Positions 44,818 to 54,612 of a stretch of 64,000 nt of DNA are shown here, piece by piece. Each line of letters starts with the position of its first letter. Position 1 is the first letter of the stretch. This stretch comes from Caballeronia sp. SEWSISQ10-4 2 (GTDB taxonomy: Bacteria > Pseudomonadota > Gammaproteobacteria > Burkholderiales > Burkholderiaceae). The translations under genes were made by a program, and so were the position numbers. The stretch covers positions 31,288 to 95,287 of the forward strand of contig NZ_JALPRJ010000035.1 in assembly GCF_030464885.1 (NCBI RefSeq). Direction: 5' to 3'. The notes below the pieces were generated by a model. That model was not told the DNA's origin, did not search any database, and saw nothing but the letters and a program-made list of their open reading frames with translations.

Positions 44818-45918
44818 ATGACTACTCCTTCCTCGCCGCTTTTGTCCACCGCCGCGCCCACGGCTGAGCGCGAAGCGCGGCGGCCTTTTCGTATCGGCTG
44901 GATGCCGCTCGCGATCATCGGGGTGGTGATCGTACTCGCTGCCGCTGCGACCTACTGGTTCACCGTGCTGCGTTTCGTTCAAAGCACGGACGACGCGTAC
45001 GTCGGCGGCAACGTAACCGTAATGGCGCCGAAAGTGAACGGTTTCGTCGCCGAACTGCTGGTCTCCGATAACCAGCGCGTCAAGGCCAACCAGGTGCTGG
45101 TCCGCCTCGACTCGCGGGACTACGATGCAAGGCTCGCGCAGGCGGATGCCGACGTGCAGAGCGCGCGTGCCGCCGTCGCCGAACTCGAGGCGAAACAGCA
45201 ATTGCAGGCCGCCGTGATCAACCAGAGCCAGGCGCAAGTGCGGGCGTCGTCGGCCGAAGTCACGCGCAGCGCGTCCGACCAGGTGCGTTACCGGCAACTC
45301 GTCAAGGACGAAGCGGTGTCGAACCAGGTAGTCGAACGTGCCGACGCGGATTACCTGAAGGCTCGCGCCACGCTCGATAACAGCAGCGCAGCGGCGCTTG
45401 CCGCGCAGCGCCAGCTGGCCGTGCTTGCCGCGCAGATCGACGACGCCCGTGCGCGTGTTGCCACTGCCGAAGCGTTGCGGCGCGTAGCCGAGCTGAACGT
45501 GGAGTACACGACCATTCGTGCACCCGTGGACGGTTATGTCGGCAACCGGACGGCGCGCGTGGGCATGCTGGCGAACACGGGGGCATCGCTGCTCACGATC
45601 GTGCCCGTCGACGGCTTGTGGATCGATGCCAACTTCAAGGAAGACCAGTTGAAGAGGATGCACGTGGGCGATCTCGCGGACGTCTCGCTCGATGCCTCCA
45701 GCGAGACCATCCACGGTCATGTGGAAAGTCTGGCGCCCGCGACCGGTGCAACCTTCAGCGTGCTGCCACCCGAGAACGCGACCGGCAACTTCACGAAGAT
45801 CGTGCAGCGCGTGCCGGTGCGGATTCGCCTGGATGTGCCGAAGGACATGCAGAACGTGCTGCGCGCCGGGCTCTCGGCGACGGTCAAGGTTCACCTCGAC
45901 AGTGCGAGCCGTTCATGA
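44818..45918 (+). CDS. emrA: EmrA-type membrane fusion protein
   Basis: A 366-residue periplasmic adaptor (HlyD family). A cytosolic N-terminus and one transmembrane helix (about residues 30-52) are followed by the beta-barrel/lipoyl start RFVQSTDDAYVGGNVTVMAPKVNGFV, a long coiled coil (about residues 95-215) and the second lipoyl half YTTIRAPVDGYVGNRTARVG. It links the inner-membrane pump EmrB with the outer-membrane channel. AGGAT precedes the ATG. It overlaps emrB as ATGA. Confidence 0.93.
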   Translation: MTTPSSPLLSTAAPTAEREARRPFRIGWMPLAIIGVVIVLAAAATYWFTVLRFVQSTDDAYVGGNVTVMAPKVNGFVAELLVSDNQRVKANQVLVRLDSRDYDARLAQADADVQSARAAVAELEAKQQLQAAVINQSQAQVRASSAEVTRSASDQVRYRQLVKDEAVSNQVVERADADYLKARATLDNSSAAALAAQRQLAVLAAQIDDARARVATAEALRRVAELNVEYTTIRAPVDGYVGNRTARVGMLANTGASLLTIVPVDGLWIDANFKEDQLKRMHVGDLADVSLDASSETIHGHVESLAPATGATFSVLPPENATGNFTKIVQRVPVRIRLDVPKDMQNVLRAGLSATVKVHLDSASRS

Positions 45919-47489
45919 CCTCATCCGTTGCGCTCAACCCCGCCAATCAGCCCACAAAGCAGCGTATTTTTGCGTTCGCGCTGATGTGCCTCGGCTTTTT
46001 CATGGCGACGCTCGATATCCAGATCGTGGCGTCGTCGCTGAAGGATATCGGCGGCGGTTTGTCCGCGAGTCAGGACGAACTCTCGTGGGTCCAGACCGCG
46101 TACCTGATCGCCGAAATCCTCGTGATCCCGATGTCCGGCTGGCTCTCCAAAGTTTTCTCCACGCGTTGGTTGTTCGTCGCGTCGGCGGTGGGCTTCACCA
46201 TCACGAGCATGCTGTGCGGCCTCGCATGGGACATCAATTCGATGATCCTGTTCCGTGGTCTGCAAGGCGCCGCCGGCGCCGCGATGATCCCGACCGTTTT
46301 CACCACGGCGTTCGTGCTGTTCCCCGGCAAGCAACGGCTGATTGCATCGACGACAATCGGCGCGCTCGCTTCGCTCGCACCCGCGATCGGACCGGTGATC
46401 GGCGGCTGGATCACGTCGCAATGGTCGTGGCACTGGCTGTTCTACCTGAACCTCGTGCCGGGGCTCGTTGTTGCGTTCCTGGTGCCAAAGTTCGTGCATA
46501 TCGACGAACCCGATCTGTCGTTATTGAAGAAGGGCGATTACCTCGGCATTGCGTTGATGTCGGGTTTCCTCGGCTGCCTTGAATATGTACTCGAGGAAGG
46601 CCCGCGCAAGAACTGGTTCGGTGACGACGTGATCATCACCTGCACCTGGATCTCCGCCATCTGTGGTTTCCTGTTCATCGTGCATGCGTTCACCGCGAAA
46701 GATCCGATAGTGGATTTGCGCGCGCTCGCCGTCCGCAACTTTGCAATTGGCTGTTTGCTGTCCTTTGTGACGGGCATCGGCATCTTTGTCGCGGTGTTTC
46801 TCACGCCGCTGTTCTTAAGCCGCGTGCGCGATCTGGATTCGCTGCAGATCGGTATCGCGTTGCTTTCGGTGGGCGTATTCCAGTTGCTCGCGCTCGGCGC
46901 CTATGCGTTCGCTTCGCGCCTTGTCGACATGCGCTGGTTGTTGCTCTTCGGTCTCGTGTGTTTCGGTCTCGGCTGCTATTTCTATGTGCCGCTTACGAAC
47001 GACTGGGGCTGGCAGCAACTGCTGTTGCCGCAGGCGCTGCGCGGGATCGGCCAGCAGTTCGCGGTGCCGCCCATCGTGACGATGGCGCTGGGGTCACTGC
47101 CGCAATCGCGTCTCAAGTCGGCGAGCGGCCTGTTCAACCTGATGCGCAATCTTGGCGGCGCCATCGGCATTGCGGTCAGTGCGACCATGCTCAACGACCG
47201 GCTGAATTTTCACTATTTGCGGATCAGCGAAAGCGTCACGACGGGCAGTCCGGAAACCGAAGCGTTCCTGTCGCGGCAGTTCGCGCACTGGGGATCGGTC
47301 GCGGGAGATGCGTTGAACGCGACGAACGCGGGCCTCGCCAATCTGCACGCCCTGGTGTTTCGCGAAGCGCTCGTGATGACCTTTTCCGACACCTTCTACG
47401 TACTCGCGATGTGCTTCGCCGTCGGCATAGTCAGCGTGATTTTCGTGCGGCCTATCGGCGCTGCGCCGCCTTCTCCTGACGCACATTGA
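45915..47489 (+). CDS. emrB: EmrB-type DHA2 multidrug efflux MFS pump
   Basis: A 524-residue proton-driven drug exporter with 14 transmembrane helices. The family motif ALMCLGFFMATLDIQIVASSLKDIGGGLSA is near residues 22-50, and AIGPVIGGWITSQWSWHWLFYLNLVPG (motif C region) near residue 155. The ATG at 45915 overlaps the emrA stop by four bases, which settles the start against a frame open to 45618. With EmrA and the following outer-membrane factor it forms a tripartite pump. Confidence 0.94.
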   Translation: MTSSVALNPANQPTKQRIFAFALMCLGFFMATLDIQIVASSLKDIGGGLSASQDELSWVQTAYLIAEILVIPMSGWLSKVFSTRWLFVASAVGFTITSMLCGLAWDINSMILFRGLQGAAGAAMIPTVFTTAFVLFPGKQRLIASTTIGALASLAPAIGPVIGGWITSQWSWHWLFYLNLVPGLVVAFLVPKFVHIDEPDLSLLKKGDYLGIALMSGFLGCLEYVLEEGPRKNWFGDDVIITCTWISAICGFLFIVHAFTAKDPIVDLRALAVRNFAIGCLLSFVTGIGIFVAVFLTPLFLSRVRDLDSLQIGIALLSVGVFQLLALGAYAFASRLVDMRWLLLFGLVCFGLGCYFYVPLTNDWGWQQLLLPQALRGIGQQFAVPPIVTMALGSLPQSRLKSASGLFNLMRNLGGAIGIAVSATMLNDRLNFHYLRISESVTTGSPETEAFLSRQFAHWGSVAGDALNATNAGLANLHALVFREALVMTFSDTFYVLAMCFAVGIVSVIFVRPIGAAPPSPDAH

Positions 47490-47497
47490 GGTCGATC

Positions 47498-48901
47498 ATG
47501 TACAAGCTTTTGTTATCACTTGCGGCAAGCCTGACGCTCGCGGCGTGCGCCGTACAGCCCGCGAGCCATGCCGATTTGCCGTCGACCGTACAGTCGGTCG
47601 CACCATCGGACTGGAGTGTCGACGCCCCGCAAGGCGGCGCGGATTCCGCCGCGTGGTGGCAGCAATTCGGCGATCCCGTGCTGCATGAACTGGTGACGTC
47701 GGTGCTCAACCAGAACCTCGATGTGCAAGCTGCGATCGAGCGTGTGAAGCAGGCCCAGGCCGTCACCACGCAGCGTCGCGCGGCGCTTCTGCCAGAACTC
47801 GATGCGACCGCCACGGCTGCGGATGTGCGCCAGAACACACCGCCGCCGCTGGGATATGTACGTCAGGCGGGTGCCGGCCTGGCCCTCAATTGGACACCCG
47901 ATGTATTCGGCGGCGAGCGTCTCGAGCTGCTGGCGTCAGAAGCGCAATTGACGGGCCGTCAACATGCCGTCGATGAACTTCGTCTCGCGCTCGCGGCGAA
48001 CACCGCGGCGGCGTATGTGGATTTGCGCTGGGCGCAAAGCGAGCAAAAAATCCTGCAGGACAACATCGCGATCCGGGAGCGTGCGCTGCGTCTCACGCAG
48101 GAACGCATGCAATACGGGCTCTCGCCGAGGCTCGACGTTACCCGTGCACAGAATCAGTTAAGCGATTTGCAGGCGCGTTTGCCGCGCGTGGCATCGACCA
48201 TTCAGCATCAGCTGAGCCTGATCGCGGTTTACTCGGGGCGCACGCCTGAGTCAGTGGATACCCTCGTGCTCGCCACGCCCGGCACCATCCCGACACCTTC
48301 CAGCGCTGTGCCGCAGATGCTGCCTTCGGAGGCATTGCTGCGCCGTCCCGATGTCCGCAGCGCCTACGCCGAGCTAACGCAACGCGCAGCGGAAGTAGGC
48401 GTCGCGAAAGCGGACCGTTACCCGAAGTTTTCGCTGCAACTGACCGACGGTTTGCTGGCATCGTCGTATCTCGGCTTGCCCACGCTCACCGACAACCTCT
48501 TTAGCGCCGCGCTCAACGCAACCAGTCCGATCTTCAACGCCGGCCGCATAACGGCGGGAATCGAGCAGAGCGAAAGCCGCATGCGCGAGTCCGATTTGCA
48601 TCTCCGGCAGACCATGCTGCAGGCGCTGAAAGATGTGGAAGACACGCGCAGCGATCTCGTCAGCACGTCGGAACAGGCCGACCGCCTGAAGGACGCGTTG
48701 CAATCCTCCGATCAGTCGCTGCGCCTCTCCACGCAACTTTATAAGGGCGGTGCGAGCGGTTTCCTGGATGTCCTCGCGGCGCAGGAATCTTATTTGCAGG
48801 ACTCGGATGCGCTGAATCAGGCGAGGCGCGAGCATGCGCTGGCGGCGGTCGCGTTGTACCGCTCGCTCGGCGGCGGCTGGAGCGAGACGAAGCAGGAGTG
48901 A
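47498..48901 (+). CDS. oprM: OprM/NodT-type outer-membrane efflux lipoprotein
   Basis: A 467-residue TolC-like channel. The lipoprotein signal peptide has the lipobox LAAC with the lipidated cysteine at residue 17. Two outer-membrane-efflux repeats follow, with motifs ALNWTPDVFGGERLELLASEAQ near residue 127 and LLRRPDVRSAYAELTQRAAEVGVAKADRYP near residue 280. GAGG precedes the ATG. It completes the EmrAB-type pump; the symbol is by similarity. Confidence 0.92.
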   Translation: MYKLLLSLAASLTLAACAVQPASHADLPSTVQSVAPSDWSVDAPQGGADSAAWWQQFGDPVLHELVTSVLNQNLDVQAAIERVKQAQAVTTQRRAALLPELDATATAADVRQNTPPPLGYVRQAGAGLALNWTPDVFGGERLELLASEAQLTGRQHAVDELRLALAANTAAAYVDLRWAQSEQKILQDNIAIRERALRLTQERMQYGLSPRLDVTRAQNQLSDLQARLPRVASTIQHQLSLIAVYSGRTPESVDTLVLATPGTIPTPSSAVPQMLPSEALLRRPDVRSAYAELTQRAAEVGVAKADRYPKFSLQLTDGLLASSYLGLPTLTDNLFSAALNATSPIFNAGRITAGIEQSESRMRESDLHLRQTMLQALKDVEDTRSDLVSTSEQADRLKDALQSSDQSLRLSTQLYKGGASGFLDVLAAQESYLQDSDALNQARREHALAAVALYRSLGGGWSETKQE

Positions 48902-48963
48902 TGCGCTGCGCGTGGCTCGGGTAACATCGGGCATCCTTTGTGTTCAAGTTGCCCACCACCCGC

Positions 48964-49893
48964 ATGGCACTCAAAAACCTGTTGAGACGGCTCGACCTGA
49001 CCACGCTGCAGCTCTTCCTCGCGGTCTATGAGGAGGGCACGCTCACGCGCGCGGCCGAGCGCGAGGCGATCGCCATATCGGCCGCGAGCAAGCGCCTGCT
49101 TGAACTCGAACAGGCCGTGGGTGCAACGCTATTCGTGCGCCGGGCAAGGGGCATGGAGCTTACGCCCGCTGGCGAAACCCTTCTGCACCACGCGCGCCGG
49201 GTGTTGCGCGACGTCGAGAACATCGGCATCGAACTGGCCGAGCATGCGACCGGCGTGCGTGGTTATGTACGGATGATGGCGAACCTCTCGGCCATCGTCG
49301 AATTCCTTCCTGAAGATCTGCGCGCGTTTTTTTCGATGAACGAGCGCATCAAGCTCGATCTCGAAGAGCGCCCGAGCAGTGGGGTAGTTGAAGGTATAGC
49401 CGACAGTCTCGCCGACGTCGGCATCTGTTCAGGCGAAGCCGATACACGCGGTCTCGATGTCTCGCACTACCGGCATGACTCGCTCGTGGTCGTGATGCGC
49501 GAGGATCATGCGCTTGCAGGTCGCGAGCAGGTCACGTTCGTCGAAACGCTGGATAGCGACTACGTCGGCCTGCATGCAGCCAGTTCCATCAACTTGCGCA
49601 CGCATATGGCCGCGCGTCAGGCGGGTAAACCATTGAGGCTGCGCATCCAGGTGCCGGGCTTCGATGGCGTTTGCCGCATGGTGCAGGCGGGTCTGGGCAT
49701 CAGCGTGCTGCCGCTCAAGGTATTCAACACCGTCGGGCGTCCGCTTGGACTCACGGCAGTCACACTCGACGAACCCTGGAGCCAGCGCGATCTGATTGTC
49801 GTAGTCCGCGATGCAGCTGCGCTTTCGCCAGTGAGCCGGATGCTGTTCGATCATCTGCTTGCTGTGGAGCACAACGAGCAGACGGGCGCCTGA
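48964..49893 (+). CDS. LysR-type transcriptional regulator
   Basis: A 309-residue LysR regulator. The helix-turn-helix LTTLQLFLAVYEEGTLTRAAEREAIAISAASKRLLELEQAVG lies at about residues 11-51. A GTG at 48940 is an alternative start; neither has a clear Shine-Dalgarno sequence. The effector domain ends near the last residues. It precedes a CoA-transferase and an MFS transporter gene in the same direction (103-base gap), so it probably controls that catabolic unit. Confidence 0.9.
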   Translation: MALKNLLRRLDLTTLQLFLAVYEEGTLTRAAEREAIAISAASKRLLELEQAVGATLFVRRARGMELTPAGETLLHHARRVLRDVENIGIELAEHATGVRGYVRMMANLSAIVEFLPEDLRAFFSMNERIKLDLEERPSSGVVEGIADSLADVGICSGEADTRGLDVSHYRHDSLVVVMREDHALAGREQVTFVETLDSDYVGLHAASSINLRTHMAARQAGKPLRLRIQVPGFDGVCRMVQAGLGISVLPLKVFNTVGRPLGLTAVTLDEPWSQRDLIVVVRDAAALSPVSRMLFDHLLAVEHNEQTGA

Positions 49894-49996
49894 GCGTTCG
49901 CCATTCGCGAACGGTCATTGGCGAATTGCGGTTGGACGCGGCGCGCTGCCGGCTCCTAAGCTGTCTTCCAGATCAGGTTTTTGGGAGACATGCATC

Positions 49997-51190
49997 ATGG
50001 CAGGACCGCTCGCAGGCATTCGCGTCATAGAAATCGGGACTCTGATAGCGGCGCCGTTCGCTGCCCGTATGCTGGGGGAGTTCGGCGCCGACGTCATCAA
50101 GATCGAAGCACCGGACAATGGCGATCCGCTTCGCAAATGGCGAAAGCTGCATGAGGGCACGTCGCTCTGGTGGTATCTGCAGTCGCGCAACAAGAAGTCC
50201 GTGTGCGTGAACCTGAAGTCGCCGGATGGCGTCGATGTGGTCAAACGCCTCGCTGCGGACGCCGATGTTGTCATCGAAAATCTTCGCCCCGGTGCGCTCG
50301 AAAAACTCGGCCTTGGCTGGGACGTCCTGCACGCGCTCAATCCCAAACTCACGATGGTCCGCATCTCCGGATACGGACAGTCGGGACCGTATCGCGATCG
50401 TCCGGGCTTCGGGGCGATCGGCGAGGCCATGGGCGGCATCCGTTATACGACCGGTGAAGTCAATGGCGCTCCGGCACGCGTGGGCGTGAGTCTCGGCGAC
50501 TCGCTGGCTTCGCTCCACGGGGTGATCGGCGCGTTGATGTCGATCCTGCGAGTGAAGACCGGGCAGGGCGACGGGCAAGTAGTGGATGTGTCGCTCGTCG
50601 AAAGTGTCTTCAACCTGATGGAAAGCCTGATCCCCGAATACGACTTGCTCGGTCACGTGCGCGAGCGCAGCGGCGGTGCATTGCCGGGCATTGCACCGTC
50701 GAATACCTATCGCACGGAAGACGACGGTTATGTGGTGATCGCGGGCAACAGCGACCCGATCTTCAAGCGCCTGATGCACGTGGTAGGCCGCGCCGATCTC
50801 GCCGATGACCCCGCGCTCGCCCGCAACGACGGCCGCGCCGCGCGGAGCGCGCGTCTGGATGAGGCAATCGCAGCCTGGACCACACATCATTCGACGGACG
50901 ATGTGCTCGCCGCGCTCGAGGCGGCCGAAGTGCCTTCGGGAAGGATCTATTCGGTTGCCGACATTGTTTCCGACCCGCACTATCACGCGCGCGACATGCT
51001 GCTCGACGCGGTGTTGCCCGGCGGGGTATCGGTGAAGATGCCGGGCATCGTGCCTAAACTCTCCGACACCCCCGGCGAAGTTCGATGGCAAGGGCCTGCG
51101 CTTGGAGAACATACGGATTCCATACTATCGGACCTGGGATTCGATGCGCGCGACGTCGCGCGACTGCGCAGCGAGGGCGCCGTGCAATGA
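49997..51190 (+). CDS. Class III CoA-transferase (CaiB/BaiF family)
   Basis: A 397-residue enzyme that moves CoA between acyl groups. It has the family opening LAGIRVIEIGTLIAAPFAARMLGEFGADVIKIE, the block ENLRPGALEKLGLGWD near residue 94 and the catalytic aspartate in SLGDSLASLHG (D168), equivalent to Asp169 of formyl-CoA transferase. GGGAG precedes the ATG at 49997; the frame extends upstream into the lysR gene but is not used. An MFS transporter follows after 103 bases, which suggests import and activation of an organic acid. Confidence 0.93.
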   Translation: MAGPLAGIRVIEIGTLIAAPFAARMLGEFGADVIKIEAPDNGDPLRKWRKLHEGTSLWWYLQSRNKKSVCVNLKSPDGVDVVKRLAADADVVIENLRPGALEKLGLGWDVLHALNPKLTMVRISGYGQSGPYRDRPGFGAIGEAMGGIRYTTGEVNGAPARVGVSLGDSLASLHGVIGALMSILRVKTGQGDGQVVDVSLVESVFNLMESLIPEYDLLGHVRERSGGALPGIAPSNTYRTEDDGYVVIAGNSDPIFKRLMHVVGRADLADDPALARNDGRAARSARLDEAIAAWTTHHSTDDVLAALEAAEVPSGRIYSVADIVSDPHYHARDMLLDAVLPGGVSVKMPGIVPKLSDTPGEVRWQGPALGEHTDSILSDLGFDARDVARLRSEGAVQ

Positions 51191-51293
51191 AGGATCCAAT
51201 CGGGCAGGGCATCCGCCCGTAGAAGCTTCCCCTCAACATCACCAGAACACATATGACTGGACGGCCCCTGGCCAGTCCGGCAAGGAGACGATC

Positions 51294-52643
51294 ATGAGCG
51301 ATCTTGGCGCCACTGCGGCCGTACCGCAAGCACACAGCGAAAACGACTTGAAAACGGTCATCAGCAAGGTCGCATGGCGGCTGATGCCGCTGATCATGAT
51401 CTGCTATCTGTTCGCGTTCTTCGATCGCATCAACATCAGTTTCGCGAAGTTTCAACTGCAAAGCGACCTGGGTTTCTCCGATACCGCCTACGGTCTCGGC
51501 GCCAGCCTCTTCGTGATCGGCTATGTATTGTTCGAAGTGCCAAGCAATCTGATGCTTTACAAAGTAGGCGCCCGCCGCTGGATTGCGCGCATCATGATTT
51601 CGTGGGGCATCGCCACGAGCGCAATGGTGCTGGTCGGCAACGAATGGCAGTTTTACGCGCTGCGTTTCGTCATCGGCGCAATGGAAGCGGGCTTCGCACC
51701 CGGCGTGCTGTATTACCTCACGCTGTGGTTTCCAGCGAGCCATCGCGGCCGCATCACGTCGATGCTGTTCCTCGCCTCGGCATTTTCCGGGCTCGTCGGT
51801 GCGCCATTGTCGGGTCTCGTCCTAGGGCATATGGATGGCGTGCTAGGCATCCGTGGATGGCACTGGCTATTTCTGCTTGGCGGCTTGCCGTGCGTCGTGC
51901 TCGGCATCATGGTGCTCAAGCTGCTGAAGGATCGTATCGAGGATGCGGGCTGGCTGAGCGCCACGGAAAAGTCGCTGCTGGCGAGCCGCATCTTGCGACA
52001 GGCTCCGCATACCGACGCGAGCCGTTCGTTGCTCGACGCGATCAGGACACCCGGCTTCCTGATGCTTGGGCTTATCTATTTCCTGATTCAGGTGGCGTCG
52101 TATGGTCTCAACTTCTGGGCGCCGCAACTGATTCGAAGCGCCGGTACGCACAATCCGACCATCATCGGTTTGCTGACGGCCGTGCCTTATATTTGCGGCG
52201 CGATCTGCATGGTCGTGGTGGGCCGTCTGTCCGATGCCTCCGGCGAGCGCCGCAAGTTTGTATGCGCACTGTTGGTGATGGCCGCGCTCGGCTTTTTCGC
52301 TGCCGGCATCTTCGATAAACAAACCGGCTTTCTGATCGTCGCGCTTGGCGTGATGGGTGCGGGCGTGGTGGCCTCGATCCCCGCGTTCTGGGCATTGCCG
52401 CCGAAGCTGTTGACGGGGGCGGGCGCAGCGGGTGGTATCGCGCTGATCAACACGATCGGGCAGCTTGGCGGCATTGTGAGTCCGGTGATGGTAGGGCGGG
52501 TCCGCGACCTGACCGGGAGCACGACGCCCGCGCTGTATGCGATTGGCGTCATGAGCCTCATCGGTGCATTGCTCCTCCTGTTCGGCTTGCCGGCGATATT
52601 GCGGCAGAAGGATCCATCGGAGGCTCGCGCTGCCACCAGATAA
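51294..52643 (+). CDS. MFS transporter, anion:cation symporter family
   Basis: A 449-residue 12-helix transporter. LMPLIMICYLFAFFDRINISFAKFQLQSDLGFSDTAYGLGAS at the start and YVLFEVPSNLMLYKVGARRWIARI after it are hallmarks of the ACS family (tartrate, phthalate, glucarate, hexuronate transporters). AAGGAG before the ATG at 51294 decides the start. It is probably in one operon with the CoA-transferase and takes up a carboxylate. A hairpin terminator follows. Confidence 0.92.
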   Translation: MSDLGATAAVPQAHSENDLKTVISKVAWRLMPLIMICYLFAFFDRINISFAKFQLQSDLGFSDTAYGLGASLFVIGYVLFEVPSNLMLYKVGARRWIARIMISWGIATSAMVLVGNEWQFYALRFVIGAMEAGFAPGVLYYLTLWFPASHRGRITSMLFLASAFSGLVGAPLSGLVLGHMDGVLGIRGWHWLFLLGGLPCVVLGIMVLKLLKDRIEDAGWLSATEKSLLASRILRQAPHTDASRSLLDAIRTPGFLMLGLIYFLIQVASYGLNFWAPQLIRSAGTHNPTIIGLLTAVPYICGAICMVVVGRLSDASGERRKFVCALLVMAALGFFAAGIFDKQTGFLIVALGVMGAGVVASIPAFWALPPKLLTGAGAAGGIALINTIGQLGGIVSPVMVGRVRDLTGSTTPALYAIGVMSLIGALLLLFGLPAILRQKDPSEARAATR

Positions 52644-53139
52644 ACTGGCCAGGCAGGAGCGAAAGCGCCGTTTCAACGTGAGTTGAAACGGCGTTTCCAT
52701 TTGGCTGGACCACCTGAAGTTTTAAAAGACGAAGCAAAAAGTTTCGCCGCGTTGCCGGCAGAAATCCCGATGCGCCTGGATGCGTTGTTAAATATAGACA
52801 AGTGTTTGCACTTTAAACCGGTGCTTTGATGCATTAAAACGCTCCGAATCGGTTATCCAGATTCAAATGCGGCCAAAAATACCGCTTGCTCCCGGCATCG
52901 GCCATTCGCTGGGAAAAGCGACCGGCATACTTCAACCAGTGCTTTAAAAATCGTCGTGACGCAGCCGTCCCGCAAGCACCTGCGCCATCGTCGCGAACAC
53001 TGTCAAGCTTCGATTTGCCTTGCCTCGCGCAACGATTCGGCGCATTCTTAATCGTTCCGATGCCGATGACCGTCTATTTGCATATCAGTCTTCAGCAAAT
53101 TTCCACGACGGTCAGCGCAGTGTGTCCAGCGAGTGCGTT
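52644..53139. other. AT-richer intergenic region
   Basis: This 496-base stretch begins with the MFS terminator at 52666-52696. The rest is noticeably AT-richer than the surroundings and holds no convincing gene. It presumably carries the promoter of the small-protein cluster that follows. Confidence 0.4.
52666..52696 (+). terminator. Rho-independent terminator after the MFS gene
   Basis: CGCCGTTTCAAC pairs perfectly with GTTGAAACGGCG around GTGA, followed by TTT. Its core CAACGTGAGTTG is the same as in the terminator at 8965-9001. Confidence 0.8.
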
Positions 53140-53517
53140 ATGACCATCCATACAACCGAATATCGCGGCTATGCATTGCGCGCTTATTCGCAGCAGATTT
53201 TCCCGCCACATGGCGATCCGTTTGCAAAAGGTCCCAAGCGTTTTTCCGCAATTGTTCAGATAGACGCAGTACCGTCCGACAGCGCGACGTCCAAGCGCTA
53301 TTCGCCGGCCATCAAGGGCGCCGAGCCAGCTAGCGCCGACGAGGCAATCGAGCTGGCCATGCAATACGGTCGCGACATTATCGACGGCAAAGTACAGGCC
53401 GGTGCGCTGTATAACGCGCGAAGCGGGCGCTTTTCCCGCTCGGTACGACGGTTCCAGCCGTCAGTGCCGGCACTGTCTGTACCTTCGCTGCCAGGCGGCG
53501 CCGACAACGCCACATGA
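53140..53517 (+). CDS. Small hypothetical protein, YRGY family, member 1
   Basis: A 125-residue protein beginning MTIHTTEYRGYALRAYSQQIFPP. It has the pattern shared by its neighbours: a Y-R-G-Y strand, a charged middle (KRFSAIVQI), then a helix AIELAMQYGRDIIDG. The C-terminal 30 residues are basic and proline-rich. Of the possible starts the ATG at 53140 gives this conserved opening. The function is unknown. The adjacent genes at 53585 and 53866 look like diverged relatives. Confidence 0.7.
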   Translation: MTIHTTEYRGYALRAYSQQIFPPHGDPFAKGPKRFSAIVQIDAVPSDSATSKRYSPAIKGAEPASADEAIELAMQYGRDIIDGKVQAGALYNARSGRFSRSVRRFQPSVPALSVPSLPGGADNAT

Positions 53518-53584
53518 GCGGCAACGCTCGCAGTACCCACGCGTGACAAGGTCTCGGGGCGTCACGCAATAACCGAAGAGCATC

Positions 53585-53869
53585 ATGAACGACACTGTAA
53601 GAAGCTACCGCGGCCTTGAAATTTATCCGCTGATCTACCCGCATAAGCCGCGCGGTGCGGACGGTTCGCGTCATTACGACTCGGGTTTCGACGCTGCGGT
53701 GAAGATTTCCCGCCGTGGCGCCGACGACAGTACAACCACCAGCCGCGTATATCGCGTGCCGGGCGCCGGTCCGTTCAGCGGGTCGGGTGAGGCGCGGCTT
53801 GCGTCCACGCGTTATGCAGAACGGCTGATCGACGGCAACGTCGCGGGCGAATCGATCGCCGATCTATGA
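53585..53869 (+). CDS. Small hypothetical protein, YRGY family, member 2
   Basis: A 94-residue protein beginning MNDTVRSYRGLEIYPLIYPHKP. The middle has FDAAVKISRRGADD and the end ARLASTRYAERLIDGNVAGE, which parallels FSAIVQI and AMQYGRDIIDGKVQAG of the preceding gene. It overlaps the next gene by four bases (ATGA), so the two are translationally coupled. Function unknown. Confidence 0.75.
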   Translation: MNDTVRSYRGLEIYPLIYPHKPRGADGSRHYDSGFDAAVKISRRGADDSTTTSRVYRVPGAGPFSGSGEARLASTRYAERLIDGNVAGESIADL

Positions 53870-54150
53870 GTTATTCGCTCGATCATCAGCCCTCGGCCTC
53901 GTCGCTGGATAACCGGACGGCAGACAAGCCGGCAGGGTGGGCCAATTACAACGTGGCAGCGTCGTCACGGCGCGCAACGGGTGGAACCATGCCCACGCTG
54001 CGCGTGACCCGGCTGAGCGACAAGCGCGTGATCTATCCGTTTGTTGGCTGCGCAGACATGCCGCTGTTCCCCGATGCACAAGGCGCACGCGATTACGCGG
54101 AGCAGTATGGCGCAAGCCTTGTCGACGGCGACATCGCGGTGCCTGAGTAG
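53866..54150 (+). CDS. Small hypothetical protein, YRGY family, member 3
   Basis: A 94-residue protein. The N-terminal 40 residues are polar and look disordered; the C-terminal half has TLRVTRLSDKRVIYPFVG and then GARDYAEQYGASLVDGDIAVPE, again the A-x-x-Y-G-x-x-(I/V)-D-G pattern. The start overlaps the stop of the previous gene. An internal ATG at 53989 would give only the conserved half. Function unknown. Confidence 0.7.
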   Translation: MSYSLDHQPSASSLDNRTADKPAGWANYNVAASSRRATGGTMPTLRVTRLSDKRVIYPFVGCADMPLFPDAQGARDYAEQYGASLVDGDIAVPE

Positions 54151-54235
54151 TGCCTGAGTGGGCCTGAGTGGCAAGCCGGTGGAGGGCATCGGCTGCGATC
54201 GTTACGTAACGTGACTAGGCTCAGTCCGAAATAGC

Positions 54236-54264
54236 TTGACACCGCTTCCCGCGGGACGTAATCT
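54236..54264 (+). promoter_or_regulatory. Sigma-70 promoter of the cold-shock gene
   Basis: A perfect TTGACA (54236-54241) and TAATCT (54259-54264) are exactly 17 bases apart. The predicted transcript has a leader of about 138 bases before the ATG at 54409, as in cold-regulated csp mRNAs. Confidence 0.75.
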
Positions 54265-54408
54265 GTAGGTCGAAGTATTCAAGAAGCTCGATTGCTGTTC
54301 ATCATTCTCCGTCGTTATCTCCGCGGTATTTGTTGTCCTCTCACTTCCTTGAAGCTTCTCTCGCCTCAATACGGGGTTGCATCATTTTTATATTTTCAAG
54401 GAATTCTC

Positions 54409-54612
54409 ATGGATACCGGTATCGTCAAGTGGTTCAACGACAGCAAGGGCTTCGGCTTTATTACGCCTGACGCAGGCGGCGACGACCTCTTCGCCCACTT
54501 TTCGGAAATTCGTAGCGACGGCTTCAAGACGCTCGCCGAAAACCAAAAGGTTAGCTTCGAAACCAAGCAGGGCCCGAAGGGTCTGCAAGCTTCGAACATT
54601 ACCCCGCTATAA
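54409..54612 (+). CDS. cspA: Cold-shock protein (CspA family)
   Basis: A 67-residue single-stranded nucleic-acid-binding protein that melts RNA structure. RNP1 is KGFGFI (residues 13-18) and RNP2 is DLFAHF (residues 26-31), with the start TGIVKWFNDSKGFGFITPD. AAGGA six bases before the ATG fixes the start. The long leader suggests post-transcriptional control by temperature. A 10-bp inverted repeat follows the gene at 54630-54659. Confidence 0.96.
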   Translation: MDTGIVKWFNDSKGFGFITPDAGGDDLFAHFSEIRSDGFKTLAENQKVSFETKQGPKGLQASNITPL